Below are positions 53,122 through 62,146 of a stretch of DNA of 64,000 nucleotides, one piece after another. The stretch's first letter is position 1, and each line of letters begins with the position of its first letter. Made by a program: the position numbers and the translations under genes. The notes under the pieces are model-generated. The model was not told where the DNA came from, made no database searches, and saw nothing but the letters and a program-made list of their open reading frames with translations. Location of the stretch: assembly GCA_006383075.2 (NCBI GenBank), contig SMNH02000009.1, positions 62,001-126,000 on the forward strand, written 5' to 3'. Origin of the DNA: Kordia sp. TARA_039_SRF (GTDB lineage Bacteria; Bacteroidota; Bacteroidia; Flavobacteriales; Flavobacteriaceae).

Positions 53122-54249
53122 ATGAAAAAAAACCTAATTGTATTTGGTACACGACCAGAAGCCATCAAAATGGCACCACTGGTAAAAGAATTTTTAAAAC
53201 ACCAAGACACTTTTGAAACAAAAGTTTGCATCACGGCACAGCACAGAGAAATGCTAGATCAGGTACTTTCATTCTTTGAAATCACACCAGATTATGATTT
53301 GGATCTTATGAAACCGAATCAGAATTTATATGGACTTACGTCAGATATCATCATGAATTTAAAACCTGTGTTGGAAGATTTTCAACCAGATTACGTATAC
53401 GTTCACGGAGATACAACTACGACAATGGCAACGAGTATTGCAGCCTTTTATTCAGGCGCCAAAGTATGTCACGTAGAAGCTGGCTTGCGAACGTTTAATA
53501 AGCGTTCTCCATTTCCAGAAGAAATCAATCGCTGTGTAACGGGAAGTATTTGTGATTATCACTTTTCTCCAACAGAAACTTCAAAAAACAATCTGCTCAA
53601 CGAAAATGTAGCAGATGAAAACATATTAATCACTGGAAATACGGTTATTGATGCGTTGCATTTTAGTGCAGCCAAAGTAAAATCAGACGGTTTCCAAGAC
53701 CAAGAAATCGAAGACGTAAAAGAAGTTTTAGACACGTCAAAGCGCTTGATTTTGGTGACGGGACATCGTAGGGAAAATCACGGGCAAGGATTTATCAATA
53801 TTTGTACAGCATTAAAACAGATTGCCACTAATCATCCAGACACGCAAATCATTTACCCTGTACACTTAAATCCAAACGTACAAAAGCCAGTTTACGAATT
53901 ATTAGCTGATATTGATAATGTAAAATTGATCAATCCGTTATCGTATCCTGCATTTGTATGGTTAATGGACAAATCGCACATCATCATTACAGATAGTGGC
54001 GGCGTACAGGAAGAAGCACCTAGTTTAGGAAAGCCAGTATTGGTAATGCGTGATACTACCGAGCGCCCAGAAGCAGTTGATGCAGGAACCGTTTTATTGG
54101 TAGGAACCGATACTGAAAAAATTATCAGTGAAGCAAACAAATTACTAACAGACGAATCATCATATCACAAAATGAGCAAATTGCACAATCCGTATGGAGA
54201 CGGAACAGCTTGTGATAAGATTGTAACATACATGTCAAAATTACACTAA
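53122..54249 (+). CDS. wecB: UDP-N-acetylglucosamine 2-epimerase (non-hydrolysing)
   Basis: The 375-residue GT-B-fold enzyme interconverts UDP-GlcNAc and UDP-ManNAc. It has the start VFGTRPEAIKMAPLV, TAQHREMLDQVL, VHGDTTTTMA, HVEAGLRTFNKRSPFPEE-type HVEAGLRTF..., VTGHRRENHGQG and DSGGVQEEAPSLGKPVLVMR. All are active-site or UDP-contact segments. With the dehydrogenase encoded 5 bp downstream, it supplies UDP-ManNAcA. Confidence 0.96.
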   Translation: MKKNLIVFGTRPEAIKMAPLVKEFLKHQDTFETKVCITAQHREMLDQVLSFFEITPDYDLDLMKPNQNLYGLTSDIIMNLKPVLEDFQPDYVYVHGDTTTTMATSIAAFYSGAKVCHVEAGLRTFNKRSPFPEEINRCVTGSICDYHFSPTETSKNNLLNENVADENILITGNTVIDALHFSAAKVKSDGFQDQEIEDVKEVLDTSKRLILVTGHRRENHGQGFINICTALKQIATNHPDTQIIYPVHLNPNVQKPVYELLADIDNVKLINPLSYPAFVWLMDKSHIIITDSGGVQEEAPSLGKPVLVMRDTTERPEAVDAGTVLLVGTDTEKIISEANKLLTDESSYHKMSKLHNPYGDGTACDKIVTYMSKLH

Positions 54250-54254
54250 AAATC

Positions 54255-55460
54255 ATGGGAACTAACAAACCAAGCGTTGTAATGGTAGGTTTAGGATATA
54301 TTGGACTTCCTACAGCAGCGTTAATAGCAAGTAAAGAAATAAAAGTAACAGGAGTTGATATTCATCAACACGTAGTAGATACTATTAACAAAGGAGAAAT
54401 CCACATTGTAGAGCCAGACTTAGATGGTTTGGTGCATCATGTCGTAAAAGAAGGATATTTAACAGCAAGTACTCAACCTGTAGAAGCAGATGTGTATTTA
54501 ATTGCCGTACCAACACCTTTTAAAGGCGATTACGAACCAGATATTTCGTATGTAGAATCGGCAACAAGAGCATTGTTACCAACCTTGAAAGAAGGTGCGT
54601 TGGTTATTGTAGAATCGACAAGTCCTGTTGGAACTACCGAAAAAATGCAAAAAGTCATTGAAACGGAACGTCCTGAGTTGAAAGGAAAAATATATATGGC
54701 GTATTGCCCAGAGCGTGTATTGCCTGGAAATGTTATTTACGAATTGGAGCACAACGATAGAGCTATTGGCGGAATCAATCCAGAATCGACAGAGAAAGCG
54801 GTAGCATTTTACAGACATTTTGTAAAAGGAACTTTGCATAAAACCAACTCTAAAACGGCAGAAATGTGTAAGTTGGTTGAAAACTCATCAAGAGACGTTC
54901 AAATTGCATTTGCTAACGAATTATCTATGATTTGTGATGAAGCTGGTATCAATGTATGGGAATTGATCAATTTAGCCAACAAACATCCACGTGTCAACAT
55001 TTTACAACCTGGAACGGGCGTTGGTGGACACTGTATTGCAGTAGATCCTTGGTTTATTGTTTCTGAATTTCCAGCGCAAGCAAAAATTATTCGTTCTGCA
55101 CGAGAAATCAACAATTACAAAACAGAATGGGCAATTGAAAAGGTGAAAAATACAGCCTTACAATTTAAAATTGACAATGGAAGAGATGCAAAAATCGCGT
55201 GTATGGGATTGGCATTTAAACCAAATATTGACGATTTAAGAGAATCGCCAGCATTGCAAGTGGTTGACAAGCTTTCTATCGATGGCTTTCAGGTACTTGC
55301 AGTAGAACCGAACATTAAAGAACACGAAAACTATACCATCTACGATATGGAAGATGCTATAGCACAAGCAGATATTATTGTATATTTGGTTGCGCATAGA
55401 GAGTTTGCAAATACTGAAAAGGTAAAACAAACGTTAGACTTTTGTGGAATATTTAAATAA
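54255..55460 (+). CDS. wecC: UDP-N-acetyl-D-mannosamine dehydrogenase
   Basis: The 401-residue dehydrogenase oxidises UDP-ManNAc to UDP-ManNAcA. It has VGLGYIGLPTAALIA, YLIAVPTPFKGDYEPD, VESTSPVGTTEKM, YCPERVLPGNVIYEL, the catalytic Cys260 in GVGGHCIAVDPWF, and MGLAFKPNIDDLRESPA. The AVPTPF and CPERVLPG variants separate WecC from the TviB-type gene at 51828. It is 5 bp after wecB, forming a compact operon pair. Confidence 0.95.
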   Translation: MGTNKPSVVMVGLGYIGLPTAALIASKEIKVTGVDIHQHVVDTINKGEIHIVEPDLDGLVHHVVKEGYLTASTQPVEADVYLIAVPTPFKGDYEPDISYVESATRALLPTLKEGALVIVESTSPVGTTEKMQKVIETERPELKGKIYMAYCPERVLPGNVIYELEHNDRAIGGINPESTEKAVAFYRHFVKGTLHKTNSKTAEMCKLVENSSRDVQIAFANELSMICDEAGINVWELINLANKHPRVNILQPGTGVGGHCIAVDPWFIVSEFPAQAKIIRSAREINNYKTEWAIEKVKNTALQFKIDNGRDAKIACMGLAFKPNIDDLRESPALQVVDKLSIDGFQVLAVEPNIKEHENYTIYDMEDAIAQADIIVYLVAHREFANTEKVKQTLDFCGIFK

Positions 55461-55470
55461 TAAACATACA

Positions 55471-56043
55471 ATGAAAATTATGAAAAAAGCATTTATATTA
55501 GTTCTTGGTCTTTTTCTAGTGGCTTGCGGGTCAGAAGAAAAAAAGAAAAACAGCGAACCAATAGATAAAGACAAAACTAAAACTGAAGAGGTAAATAAAG
55601 AGGATACAAAACAATATCCTAAAGTAGAAAAGCAGTATCCTGTAAATATGAATATTATTTACAGCGGTGGATATCTTTTTGACGAAAAAATCCAGTTAGA
55701 GGAAATTGCAGTTGTTGCAACAGAAAAAGCAAATACATACGATCTTGTAATGTTTTTTAATAATAAAGCAACAGATTATGAGGTGTTAGAAAAGTATAAA
55801 GTAGGACTTATTTTATACCCTAATGACCCTAGCAAATTAGAATCTGATAGTGATAAAGCAGCTAAAAAGAAAAAATTTGGAAAGCCTGCTGATGTAAAAA
55901 TGTTAGAGACGGAACATGTTATTGTGTTAGATGATATTGAAGTAGCACCAAAAGACTTCAAACAAATAAAAATATATTTATATGACTCTAAAGGTGTTTT
56001 AAATAAAAACTTCTTGAAGTTAACCAATACTGTTTTTCCATAA
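55471..56043 (+). CDS. Lipoprotein sharing the C-terminal domain of the SGNH protein
   Basis: The ATG at 55471 gives 190 residues, with an alternative ATG three codons later. The lipobox is LFLVAC, lipidated Cys at 19. A charged linker (residues 20-60, Lys/Glu/Asp) is followed by a beta-rich domain (TYDLVMFFNNKATD, LEKYKVGLILYPNDP, HVIVLDDIEVAPKDFKQIKI, YLYDSKGVLNKNF). This domain aligns by eye with the last 120 residues of the MBOAT-linked SGNH protein. No function is known. It lies 10 bp past wecC and ahead of the first polymerase, so a role in glycan handling at the membrane is plausible. Confidence 0.72.
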   Translation: MKIMKKAFILVLGLFLVACGSEEKKKNSEPIDKDKTKTEEVNKEDTKQYPKVEKQYPVNMNIIYSGGYLFDEKIQLEEIAVVATEKANTYDLVMFFNNKATDYEVLEKYKVGLILYPNDPSKLESDSDKAAKKKKFGKPADVKMLETEHVIVLDDIEVAPKDFKQIKIYLYDSKGVLNKNFLKLTNTVFP

Positions 56044-56067
56044 TTCACTCATAAAATACTACGGATC

Positions 56068-57432
56068 TTGCTAAGATTTGAAAAATACCCGTTAGTTATC
56101 CTAATACTAATTTTTATTGGAGTAGTTGTATCTTTTTTCTTTACAAATGATTTTGCTTTTGTATTTGAAGGATACAACTACTTGATTTTTCAAGTGCTAT
56201 TATTTTCCCTTGTCTTTGCTTTAAAGGATAGAGGAGTTAATTTTCTGCTTTCTCCAAGCTTTATAGCAGTTTCGTATGTGAATATAAATTTTTGGCTAGG
56301 GAGCTATGTTTTTAAAACGGGAAACGTTTTTACGAAGTTGCTTCCTACTTTTGAAGCATGGGAAAATTATGATCATCGCATTTTTTTTTTTAATGCCATA
56401 AATTTCCTGATTATACTCTCTTATTTTCTAACTATAAATTTAAGACTCAAAAGGCGAAAACTTCCTATTTTATTAGACATAAAAAGAATTAATCCTCGAA
56501 AGCTGTTCGTAGCAACAGCAATTCTTTTTCTAATAATTTCTCCTCTTAAGTTTAGTTTTTCTATTGTTCTCAAAAGCTTACTAGCAATTATATTATTCGT
56601 ATTGATTTCACAACGATATTCGTTAAGGAAGCGAATTTTCTTCTATGCGTTAATCATCTTTATTTTTGTATTATTTTCAACTCATAGTAAGCGAGAAGCA
56701 ATCTTTTTACTATTGCCTATTTTTCTTTTAGAATCTTATAATATAAAAATAAAGCTATCCGTAAAATTGTTTCTGAAAATTTTTGTGGGGAGTTTCATAC
56801 TGCTGTATGCCATTATAGCCATGTCTATATTAAGAGGATATGGAGGATATAAAGTTGATAATTTTTATGATGCATCTGGGCATGTATTTGATTATATGAC
56901 ATCACACTTTTTTATGCCCGCAATTGCAAACAATTTAGAAATTTCATCTACCTATTTACACTCTAACAACTGTATAGAATATCTGCAGGATGGAAAGATG
57001 GATTATTTACTTGGAGAAACATTTATAAAGCCATTATTTATATTTTTCCCTCGAAGCATAATCACAAAGCCCAAGAGTTCTATTGGTTATTATACAGAAA
57101 CACACGATCCAGGATTCCGAGCCAAAGGCGGCTCGTTCCCAATTAGTATTCAATCAGAGTTTTATTTGAACTTTGGAGTTTACTCACTATTATTAATTAT
57201 TCCATTCTTTATGATTTTTAATATGATGTATAAAACAATACTAGTCATGATTAAAAATCGGGAGATTATTAATTTTGCATATGCCTTGTATATCTATCAA
57301 GTTTTTTTAAGCTTGGTAAGAGGTTCTGGTCTCGATATATTTTTAGTGTATACCATTTTTTTACTATTCTTCTTTTTCTTGTATAAAATAAGTATTAAAG
57401 TATTTACCATGCCTTTACATGTTAAAGTTTAA
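56068..57432 (+). CDS. O-antigen polymerase-like membrane protein (Wzy candidate 1)
   Basis: The 454-residue protein has about eleven or twelve transmembrane helices and one larger periplasmic loop in the second half (about 270-350, with SSTYLHSNNCIEYLQDGK and FFPRSIITKPKSSIG). This is the layout of Wzy-type oligosaccharide-unit polymerases, with the FPR and GxxxxxY-type loop seen in the OPA/Wzy family. The start is TTG at 56068, since no ATG precedes the first helix. It overlaps the next gene by 14 bp. Low sequence conservation makes the exact activity uncertain. Confidence 0.72.
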   Translation: MLRFEKYPLVILILIFIGVVVSFFFTNDFAFVFEGYNYLIFQVLLFSLVFALKDRGVNFLLSPSFIAVSYVNINFWLGSYVFKTGNVFTKLLPTFEAWENYDHRIFFFNAINFLIILSYFLTINLRLKRRKLPILLDIKRINPRKLFVATAILFLIISPLKFSFSIVLKSLLAIILFVLISQRYSLRKRIFFYALIIFIFVLFSTHSKREAIFLLLPIFLLESYNIKIKLSVKLFLKIFVGSFILLYAIIAMSILRGYGGYKVDNFYDASGHVFDYMTSHFFMPAIANNLEISSTYLHSNNCIEYLQDGKMDYLLGETFIKPLFIFFPRSIITKPKSSIGYYTETHDPGFRAKGGSFPISIQSEFYLNFGVYSLLLIIPFFMIFNMMYKTILVMIKNREIINFAYALYIYQVFLSLVRGSGLDIFLVYTIFLLFFFFLYKISIKVFTMPLHVKV

Positions 57433-58603
57433 AAGTAACATACACCAAACTCAAATAACACTATTGGCTGTTTTTGGTCTTTTCATGCCTTTTAGCAGAA
57501 TTGTAAATGTTAATATGGTATTGTTAGGTCTAGTTGTGCTATTATCTATAATCACCGCGATAAGAAAACAAAATAAACAAAACATAAGCAGTGGAAAAGA
57601 GCTTTTTAGTCTAATTTTCTTTTTTGGAATCTTATTGTGTTCTTTATTATATACAGAAGAATTTTACAAAGGTCAAAAAGTTATTGTTCGAAGTTTGCCC
57701 ATACTATTATTTGCTCTGAGCTTTCTTTTGATGGAACAATTCACAAAAAAAGACGTACACAAAATTTTCAAATATTATGTTATAGGTTGTGCACTGTCTA
57801 TCTTTTATTGCTTTCTTATTGCCTTTATAAACTACACAGATAACCCTTTACCATTAACGGAAGGATTTACCTATTTTACACTAACTCTAGATTTTCACCC
57901 ATCATACTTTGCGCTATATATCATCTTTGCATTTTGCGCTTTTGTATCCATATTTGATTGGAACTCAAAAACTAAAAGATGGATTCCAGTTGCAACTTGG
58001 TTTTTACTATTATTACTCATACTATTTCTAAGAAGTAGAGCTCCATTGATTATCTTACTTAGTGTTACTATTTTAATGTTGCTTAAAAAGGTAAAAAAAC
58101 AACTAGCATTCATAATAGTTGCAGTATTACTTATACCTGCTTTTTTTTACATTCAAGACATTTTAGAAGTAATCTCTCAGGGCAGAAGCATCACATTATC
58201 ATTGGCCGATAGGTTTCATATTTGGTCAAGTACTACCGATATTATAAAAGAAAATATGTTTTTGGGTGTTGGAGTAGGCGATTATCAAGTAGCGTTAGAT
58301 AAGCAATATTTCTTAACAGGGTTTGATAAAGGAATAGATGAAAAATTTAATTGTCACAATCAATACTTACAAACATTTCTTTCAGTCGGTTTAATTGGTT
58401 TGATAAGTCTCCTTTCAATATTTTTCTTCATCTTAAAAAAGGGAGTTCAAACACAATTATTTTTACCATTTTATTTCTTAATTGGTATAAGTATTTTAAT
58501 GTTTTTTGACGCTGTATTAATTCTACAGCATGGAGTGTACTTTTTCTCTTTTTTTGCAGCTATATTTTTAAAATTTAAACAGAATACTCATGAATCTACA
58601 TAA
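57419..58603 (+). CDS. O-antigen ligase/polymerase (Wzy_C family) membrane protein
   Basis: The 394-residue protein has about ten or eleven hydrophobic helices. The Wzy_C signature region includes FHPSYFALYIIFAF, LFLRSRAPLIILL, GVGVGDYQVAL and CHNQYLQTFLSVGLIGL, with His and Arg residues typical of WaaL-like ligases. It either joins the polymer to its carrier or polymerises units. The ATG at 57419 lies within the previous gene, and its own 3' end overlaps the beta-propeller gene by 14 bp, so all three are coupled. Confidence 0.82.
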   Translation: MLKFKSNIHQTQITLLAVFGLFMPFSRIVNVNMVLLGLVVLLSIITAIRKQNKQNISSGKELFSLIFFFGILLCSLLYTEEFYKGQKVIVRSLPILLFALSFLLMEQFTKKDVHKIFKYYVIGCALSIFYCFLIAFINYTDNPLPLTEGFTYFTLTLDFHPSYFALYIIFAFCAFVSIFDWNSKTKRWIPVATWFLLLLLILFLRSRAPLIILLSVTILMLLKKVKKQLAFIIVAVLLIPAFFYIQDILEVISQGRSITLSLADRFHIWSSTTDIIKENMFLGVGVGDYQVALDKQYFLTGFDKGIDEKFNCHNQYLQTFLSVGLIGLISLLSIFFFILKKGVQTQLFLPFYFLIGISILMFFDAVLILQHGVYFFSFFAAIFLKFKQNTHEST

Positions 58604-59492
58604 ATTACTTACTTGCTTTTGTTTCTTCATAGGCTGTGTAGCGTATTGCCAGATAGATACTAGTAGATGTAGTGAAGTATTAAACGAAGATTTTTCGCCA
58701 AGAGTTTTCAATCTTTTAAAAAACAAACTTCTTTCTAACTCATCCAATGCTAATACGATGTATTTAGTTGATAAAAACGACTTAAAAATATTCTCGTACA
58801 ATGGCAATGGCGTAGTAACAGCAGGCATAGATGAGCAACACAAAAGAATAGCAATTTCCTACTATGTAAACACTATACATGTATACAACATACAAACGCT
58901 AGACACTATCAAAAAAATTGACTTAGAAGCAAAGTGCAGCGCTTTGTCGCTACATAAAGATGTATTGGTGTACGGTTTAGATAACGGATTGGTAAAAGAA
59001 TATGATTTTATCTCCAAAAAGGAAAAAACAATTGCAACGCATGCCGGTATTGTGAGAGGCGTACAGGTGCTTAATGACGGTACTATACTAAGTATTTCAA
59101 GTGATGGTGAATTAAAAATGAATCATCCAACAAAAAAATTAAAACACAAATTTCCTAAAGTGCTTACCGCAATGGCAGTTTCTTCAAGCGAAGAGATGAT
59201 TGCAATTGGCACTTTTGACGGATCGGTGTATCTTTTAAATAGAAACTATGAAACTGTGGCAGAATTAGCGCCGCACACAAGTGTTATTACTCAGATAAAG
59301 TTTAGAAATAATCAAGAACTTATCACGTCTTCGTTTGACAAAAAGTTAATAAATACAGATATTACCACAAAAAAAATGACACTTATACACACATCAAAAG
59401 ATTATATAATGGCGTTCGACATGAGTGCAGATAAGCTTATATTTAGTGATAGAAGTGGAACGGTTACGTTTTACAATCTTAAATGTCAATAA
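58590..59492 (+). CDS. Secreted WD40/quinoprotein-like beta-propeller protein
   Basis: The 300-residue protein has signal peptide MNLHKLLTCFCFFIGCVAYC. Six or so repeats of about 40 residues follow, of the form strand-turn-strand with end signals (IAISYYVNTIHVYNIQTLDT, LVYGLDNGLVKEYDF, ILSISSDGELKMN, IAIGTFDGSVYLLNR, LITSSFDKKLINTDI, LIFSDRSGTVTFYNL). This is a WD40-type propeller, a protein-binding platform. It is unusual inside a Wzx/Wzy locus. It is translationally coupled to the ligase-like gene by a 14-bp overlap, and 28 bp separate it from the flippase. Confidence 0.75.
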   Translation: MNLHKLLTCFCFFIGCVAYCQIDTSRCSEVLNEDFSPRVFNLLKNKLLSNSSNANTMYLVDKNDLKIFSYNGNGVVTAGIDEQHKRIAISYYVNTIHVYNIQTLDTIKKIDLEAKCSALSLHKDVLVYGLDNGLVKEYDFISKKEKTIATHAGIVRGVQVLNDGTILSISSDGELKMNHPTKKLKHKFPKVLTAMAVSSSEEMIAIGTFDGSVYLLNRNYETVAELAPHTSVITQIKFRNNQELITSSFDKKLINTDITTKKMTLIHTSKDYIMAFDMSADKLIFSDRSGTVTFYNLKCQ

Positions 59493-59520
59493 AGTCTAAA
59501 AGAGGTATATTTAAAATTGA

Positions 59521-60798
59521 ATGGCTACAATAAAACAACAAATACAGAAGCTATTAAAAACGAAGTTAATTAAGGACTCTTTTTGGTCTTTATTTGGGAA
59601 TGTAGCACACAAAGGATTGGCCATCGTTGCAGGAATTTTTATTGCTAGAATTTTAGGAAGAGATATTTTTGGCGAATACAGTATTATAAAAAGTACAATT
59701 ACTGCTGCAGCACTCTTTTCAAACTTTGGCTTGATGTACACATCAACAAAGTTCATTTCAGAATACAACAAAAAAAGCAAAGAAGATTTAAAACTAATTG
59801 TAAAATATACACACCAAATTGTATTATTACTCAGTAGTGTTGTGGCAATTTTAATTTGCTTAAACGCAGAATATGTCGCAGAAGTGATTTTAGAGAGTGA
59901 AACGTTTAAAAAACCTTTGCAAATATTTGGTGTCTTAATTATTGTAAACTCTCTAGTATCGTTACAAATAGGAATACTTGCTGGTTTAGGGAAGTTTAAG
60001 GAAATGAGCAAAATTAATGCTATTGTTGGTGTGTTAACACTAGTACTCAGTATTGTATTTGTCTATTCCTATGGATTATATGGTGCATTAGCAGCACTTT
60101 TAATCGTTCAAGTAGTCAACTTATTACTTAGTTTTAGATTGATTGGAGCTTCACTTCCTAAAGACATTACATACAATACAGAAGAACCTGAATTGCGAAA
60201 AGCTATTATTAAATTCTCTTTTCCAATTGCTATTCAAGAAGCCGTATATTCGGTATTTAGTTGGACTATCGTATATTTAATTCTAAATGTATCATCCTCT
60301 GGTGAAGTTGGATTATACAGAGCGAGTTTACAACTTAACGCTATCATTTTATTCATTCCTGGCATTTTAAGAAATGTAGTACTTTCTCATTTATCGAGCG
60401 CAGATGAAGATGACCATAGTAAAATTATGAAAACGATATTAAAAATAAATTTTGTAGCTACCTTTATCCCTGCATTAATATTATTTCTAGGAGCAAACTA
60501 CATTGCGCAACTATATGGAGAAACCTTTTCAGACTTAGGGAATCTAATTCAAATATCTGTATTTATTACTATTTTTGTCAGTATTAGTAATGTTTATGCG
60601 CAAGCATATATGTCCAAAGGAATGAACTGGACAATGTTGGCTTTTAGACTTATAAGAGATTTAGGAACCATTAGTGTATTTCTACTATTGGTCAATGAAT
60701 TCCATTCTACAGCTAAAACAATGATTTATAGTCAGCTTACCTTGAGTTTTGTTTTCATGCTTATCATGATTTTTTATTATAAATACAAAAAGCATTGA
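59521..60798 (+). CDS. Wzx-type oligosaccharide-lipid flippase
   Basis: The 425-residue MATE/MOP-superfamily protein has about twelve helices. Its family-typical N-terminal pattern is DSFWSLFGNVAHKGLAIVAGIFIARILGRDIFGEYS (seen in pieces: FIARILGRDIFGEYSIIKS). The middle has ALAALLIVQVVNLLLSF. It should flip undecaprenyl-diphosphate-linked repeat units to the periplasmic face for polymerisation. It begins 28 bp after the propeller gene and its stop overlaps the next frame by 4 bp. Confidence 0.88.
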   Translation: MATIKQQIQKLLKTKLIKDSFWSLFGNVAHKGLAIVAGIFIARILGRDIFGEYSIIKSTITAAALFSNFGLMYTSTKFISEYNKKSKEDLKLIVKYTHQIVLLLSSVVAILICLNAEYVAEVILESETFKKPLQIFGVLIIVNSLVSLQIGILAGLGKFKEMSKINAIVGVLTLVLSIVFVYSYGLYGALAALLIVQVVNLLLSFRLIGASLPKDITYNTEEPELRKAIIKFSFPIAIQEAVYSVFSWTIVYLILNVSSSGEVGLYRASLQLNAIILFIPGILRNVVLSHLSSADEDDHSKIMKTILKINFVATFIPALILFLGANYIAQLYGETFSDLGNLIQISVFITIFVSISNVYAQAYMSKGMNWTMLAFRLIRDLGTISVFLLLVNEFHSTAKTMIYSQLTLSFVFMLIMIFYYKYKKH

Positions 60799-60806
60799 AT
60801 GATAAA

Positions 60807-62000
60807 ATGATACATAAAAAAGTTAATTTAAATATTGTTTTAGGGGTAATTCTATGCTTTTTGCTTTTTGATTTAATTACCAAAATATTCCACGTATACA
60901 GAATAAGCGGATTTAATCGGTATAGTGCTATTCCTAAGCTATTTTTAGAAGTATATTTAATTTATCTGTTCTTTAAAAACAGTAAAAAAGATATAAAAGG
61001 GATTTCTTGCATATTAATATTAATTATAATATCTGGCATCAATCTGTTTTTTACAGATGAAAAAATAACCAATGAATTAATATTCAATAAAGTATATGAT
61101 CTCAACAAATACATATATTCCTTTTTCTTTGCTATCGTTTTATTAGCGTATGAAAAAAATGAGCGAATAAAGGTTTTGACCTACATACGAAATGTTTTAT
61201 TAGTCATAGGTATTATCAATGGAATATGTATGATTATTGGTTTATTTACAAACATAGAACTGCTAAGGTCGTACGAAGGTACAGGTAGATTTGGATACAA
61301 TGGGCTTTTCGTAAAAACTTCAGAGACGAGTTATATGTATATCTTGTTCATTATATCTACATATTATGAGTATATTAAAACAAATAAAAATGGACTTCTA
61401 TGTCTGTTTTTTATTTTCGTTTCCTTACTTATAGGAACCAAAGCGATTTGGTTATTTATATTATTATTGACAGGGATACACTTATTACTTCATAAAAATA
61501 AATTTATCCGAAGCGTATCAAAAGTAGGCTTAGCTCTTAGTGTACTATTCTCATTTATATTTTATGATTACATCGTAAAATTAGTAGTTAACTCATTTTC
61601 TTTTGGACCTGTTATATATGAAAAGCATGGATTCCTTACGGTACTAACATCAAAGAGAGACTTGTTACTTATGGATACCATAGCATATATAAACGAAAAA
61701 GGAACCGTATTAAATTATCTATTTGGCGGAATAAATATTAGAAAATATGGCTCTGAATTTGGAATAGTAGATATCTTTATTTTCTTTGGAATAATAGGGA
61801 TTATCATATTTACTTATTTAATAAAAAGAATCTATTTCAAAGAATTCGCAGGAATTCACAAAATTTTACTACTAATTTCTCTGATACTAGTTACTTTCTT
61901 TGCTGGAAATTTTTTTATGAGTATAATGTGTAGCATCTTTGCATTTGTAGTTTTTCAGAACATGGATTATGCCAATGTTCCTAATAAGTTAGATGGCTAG
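60807..62000 (+). CDS. O-antigen polymerase-like membrane protein (Wzy candidate 2)
   Basis: The ATG at 60807 gives 397 residues; a TTG at 60795 overlapping the wzx stop is also possible. About ten transmembrane helices are visible, with a central loop (NIELLRSYEGTGRFGYNGLF, SETSYMYILFIISTYY) and a late periplasmic loop (GPVIYEKHGFLTVLTSKRDLL, FGGINIRKYG). These features fit Wzy/EpsG-like polymerases. The gene is very AT-rich: the row 61021-61080 has 13 G+C of 60. Which of the three polymerase-like proteins is the true polymerase cannot be told from sequence. Confidence 0.7.
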   Translation: MIHKKVNLNIVLGVILCFLLFDLITKIFHVYRISGFNRYSAIPKLFLEVYLIYLFFKNSKKDIKGISCILILIIISGINLFFTDEKITNELIFNKVYDLNKYIYSFFFAIVLLAYEKNERIKVLTYIRNVLLVIGIINGICMIIGLFTNIELLRSYEGTGRFGYNGLFVKTSETSYMYILFIISTYYEYIKTNKNGLLCLFFIFVSLLIGTKAIWLFILLLTGIHLLLHKNKFIRSVSKVGLALSVLFSFIFYDYIVKLVVNSFSFGPVIYEKHGFLTVLTSKRDLLLMDTIAYINEKGTVLNYLFGGINIRKYGSEFGIVDIFIFFGIIGIIIFTYLIKRIYFKEFAGIHKILLLISLILVTFFAGNFFMSIMCSIFAFVVFQNMDYANVPNKLDG

Positions 62001-62146
62001 AAATGATTTTTTGATAAAAAAACAAAAACCTTGATAGGTCTTATAAAACCTTCAAAATATGCAATTATTAATGTCTATATACTTTTTGGATAATATTTAA
62101 ATCAACAACAAAAAAGTAAAGAATTAAACACAGTACATAATAAAAA
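62001..62146. other. AT-rich intergenic gap before the glycosyltransferase
   Basis: No gene is seen. The sequence is almost entirely A/T, with a weak TATACTTTTTG promoter-like tract near 62080. It may contain a secondary promoter for the last three genes. Confidence 0.4.
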
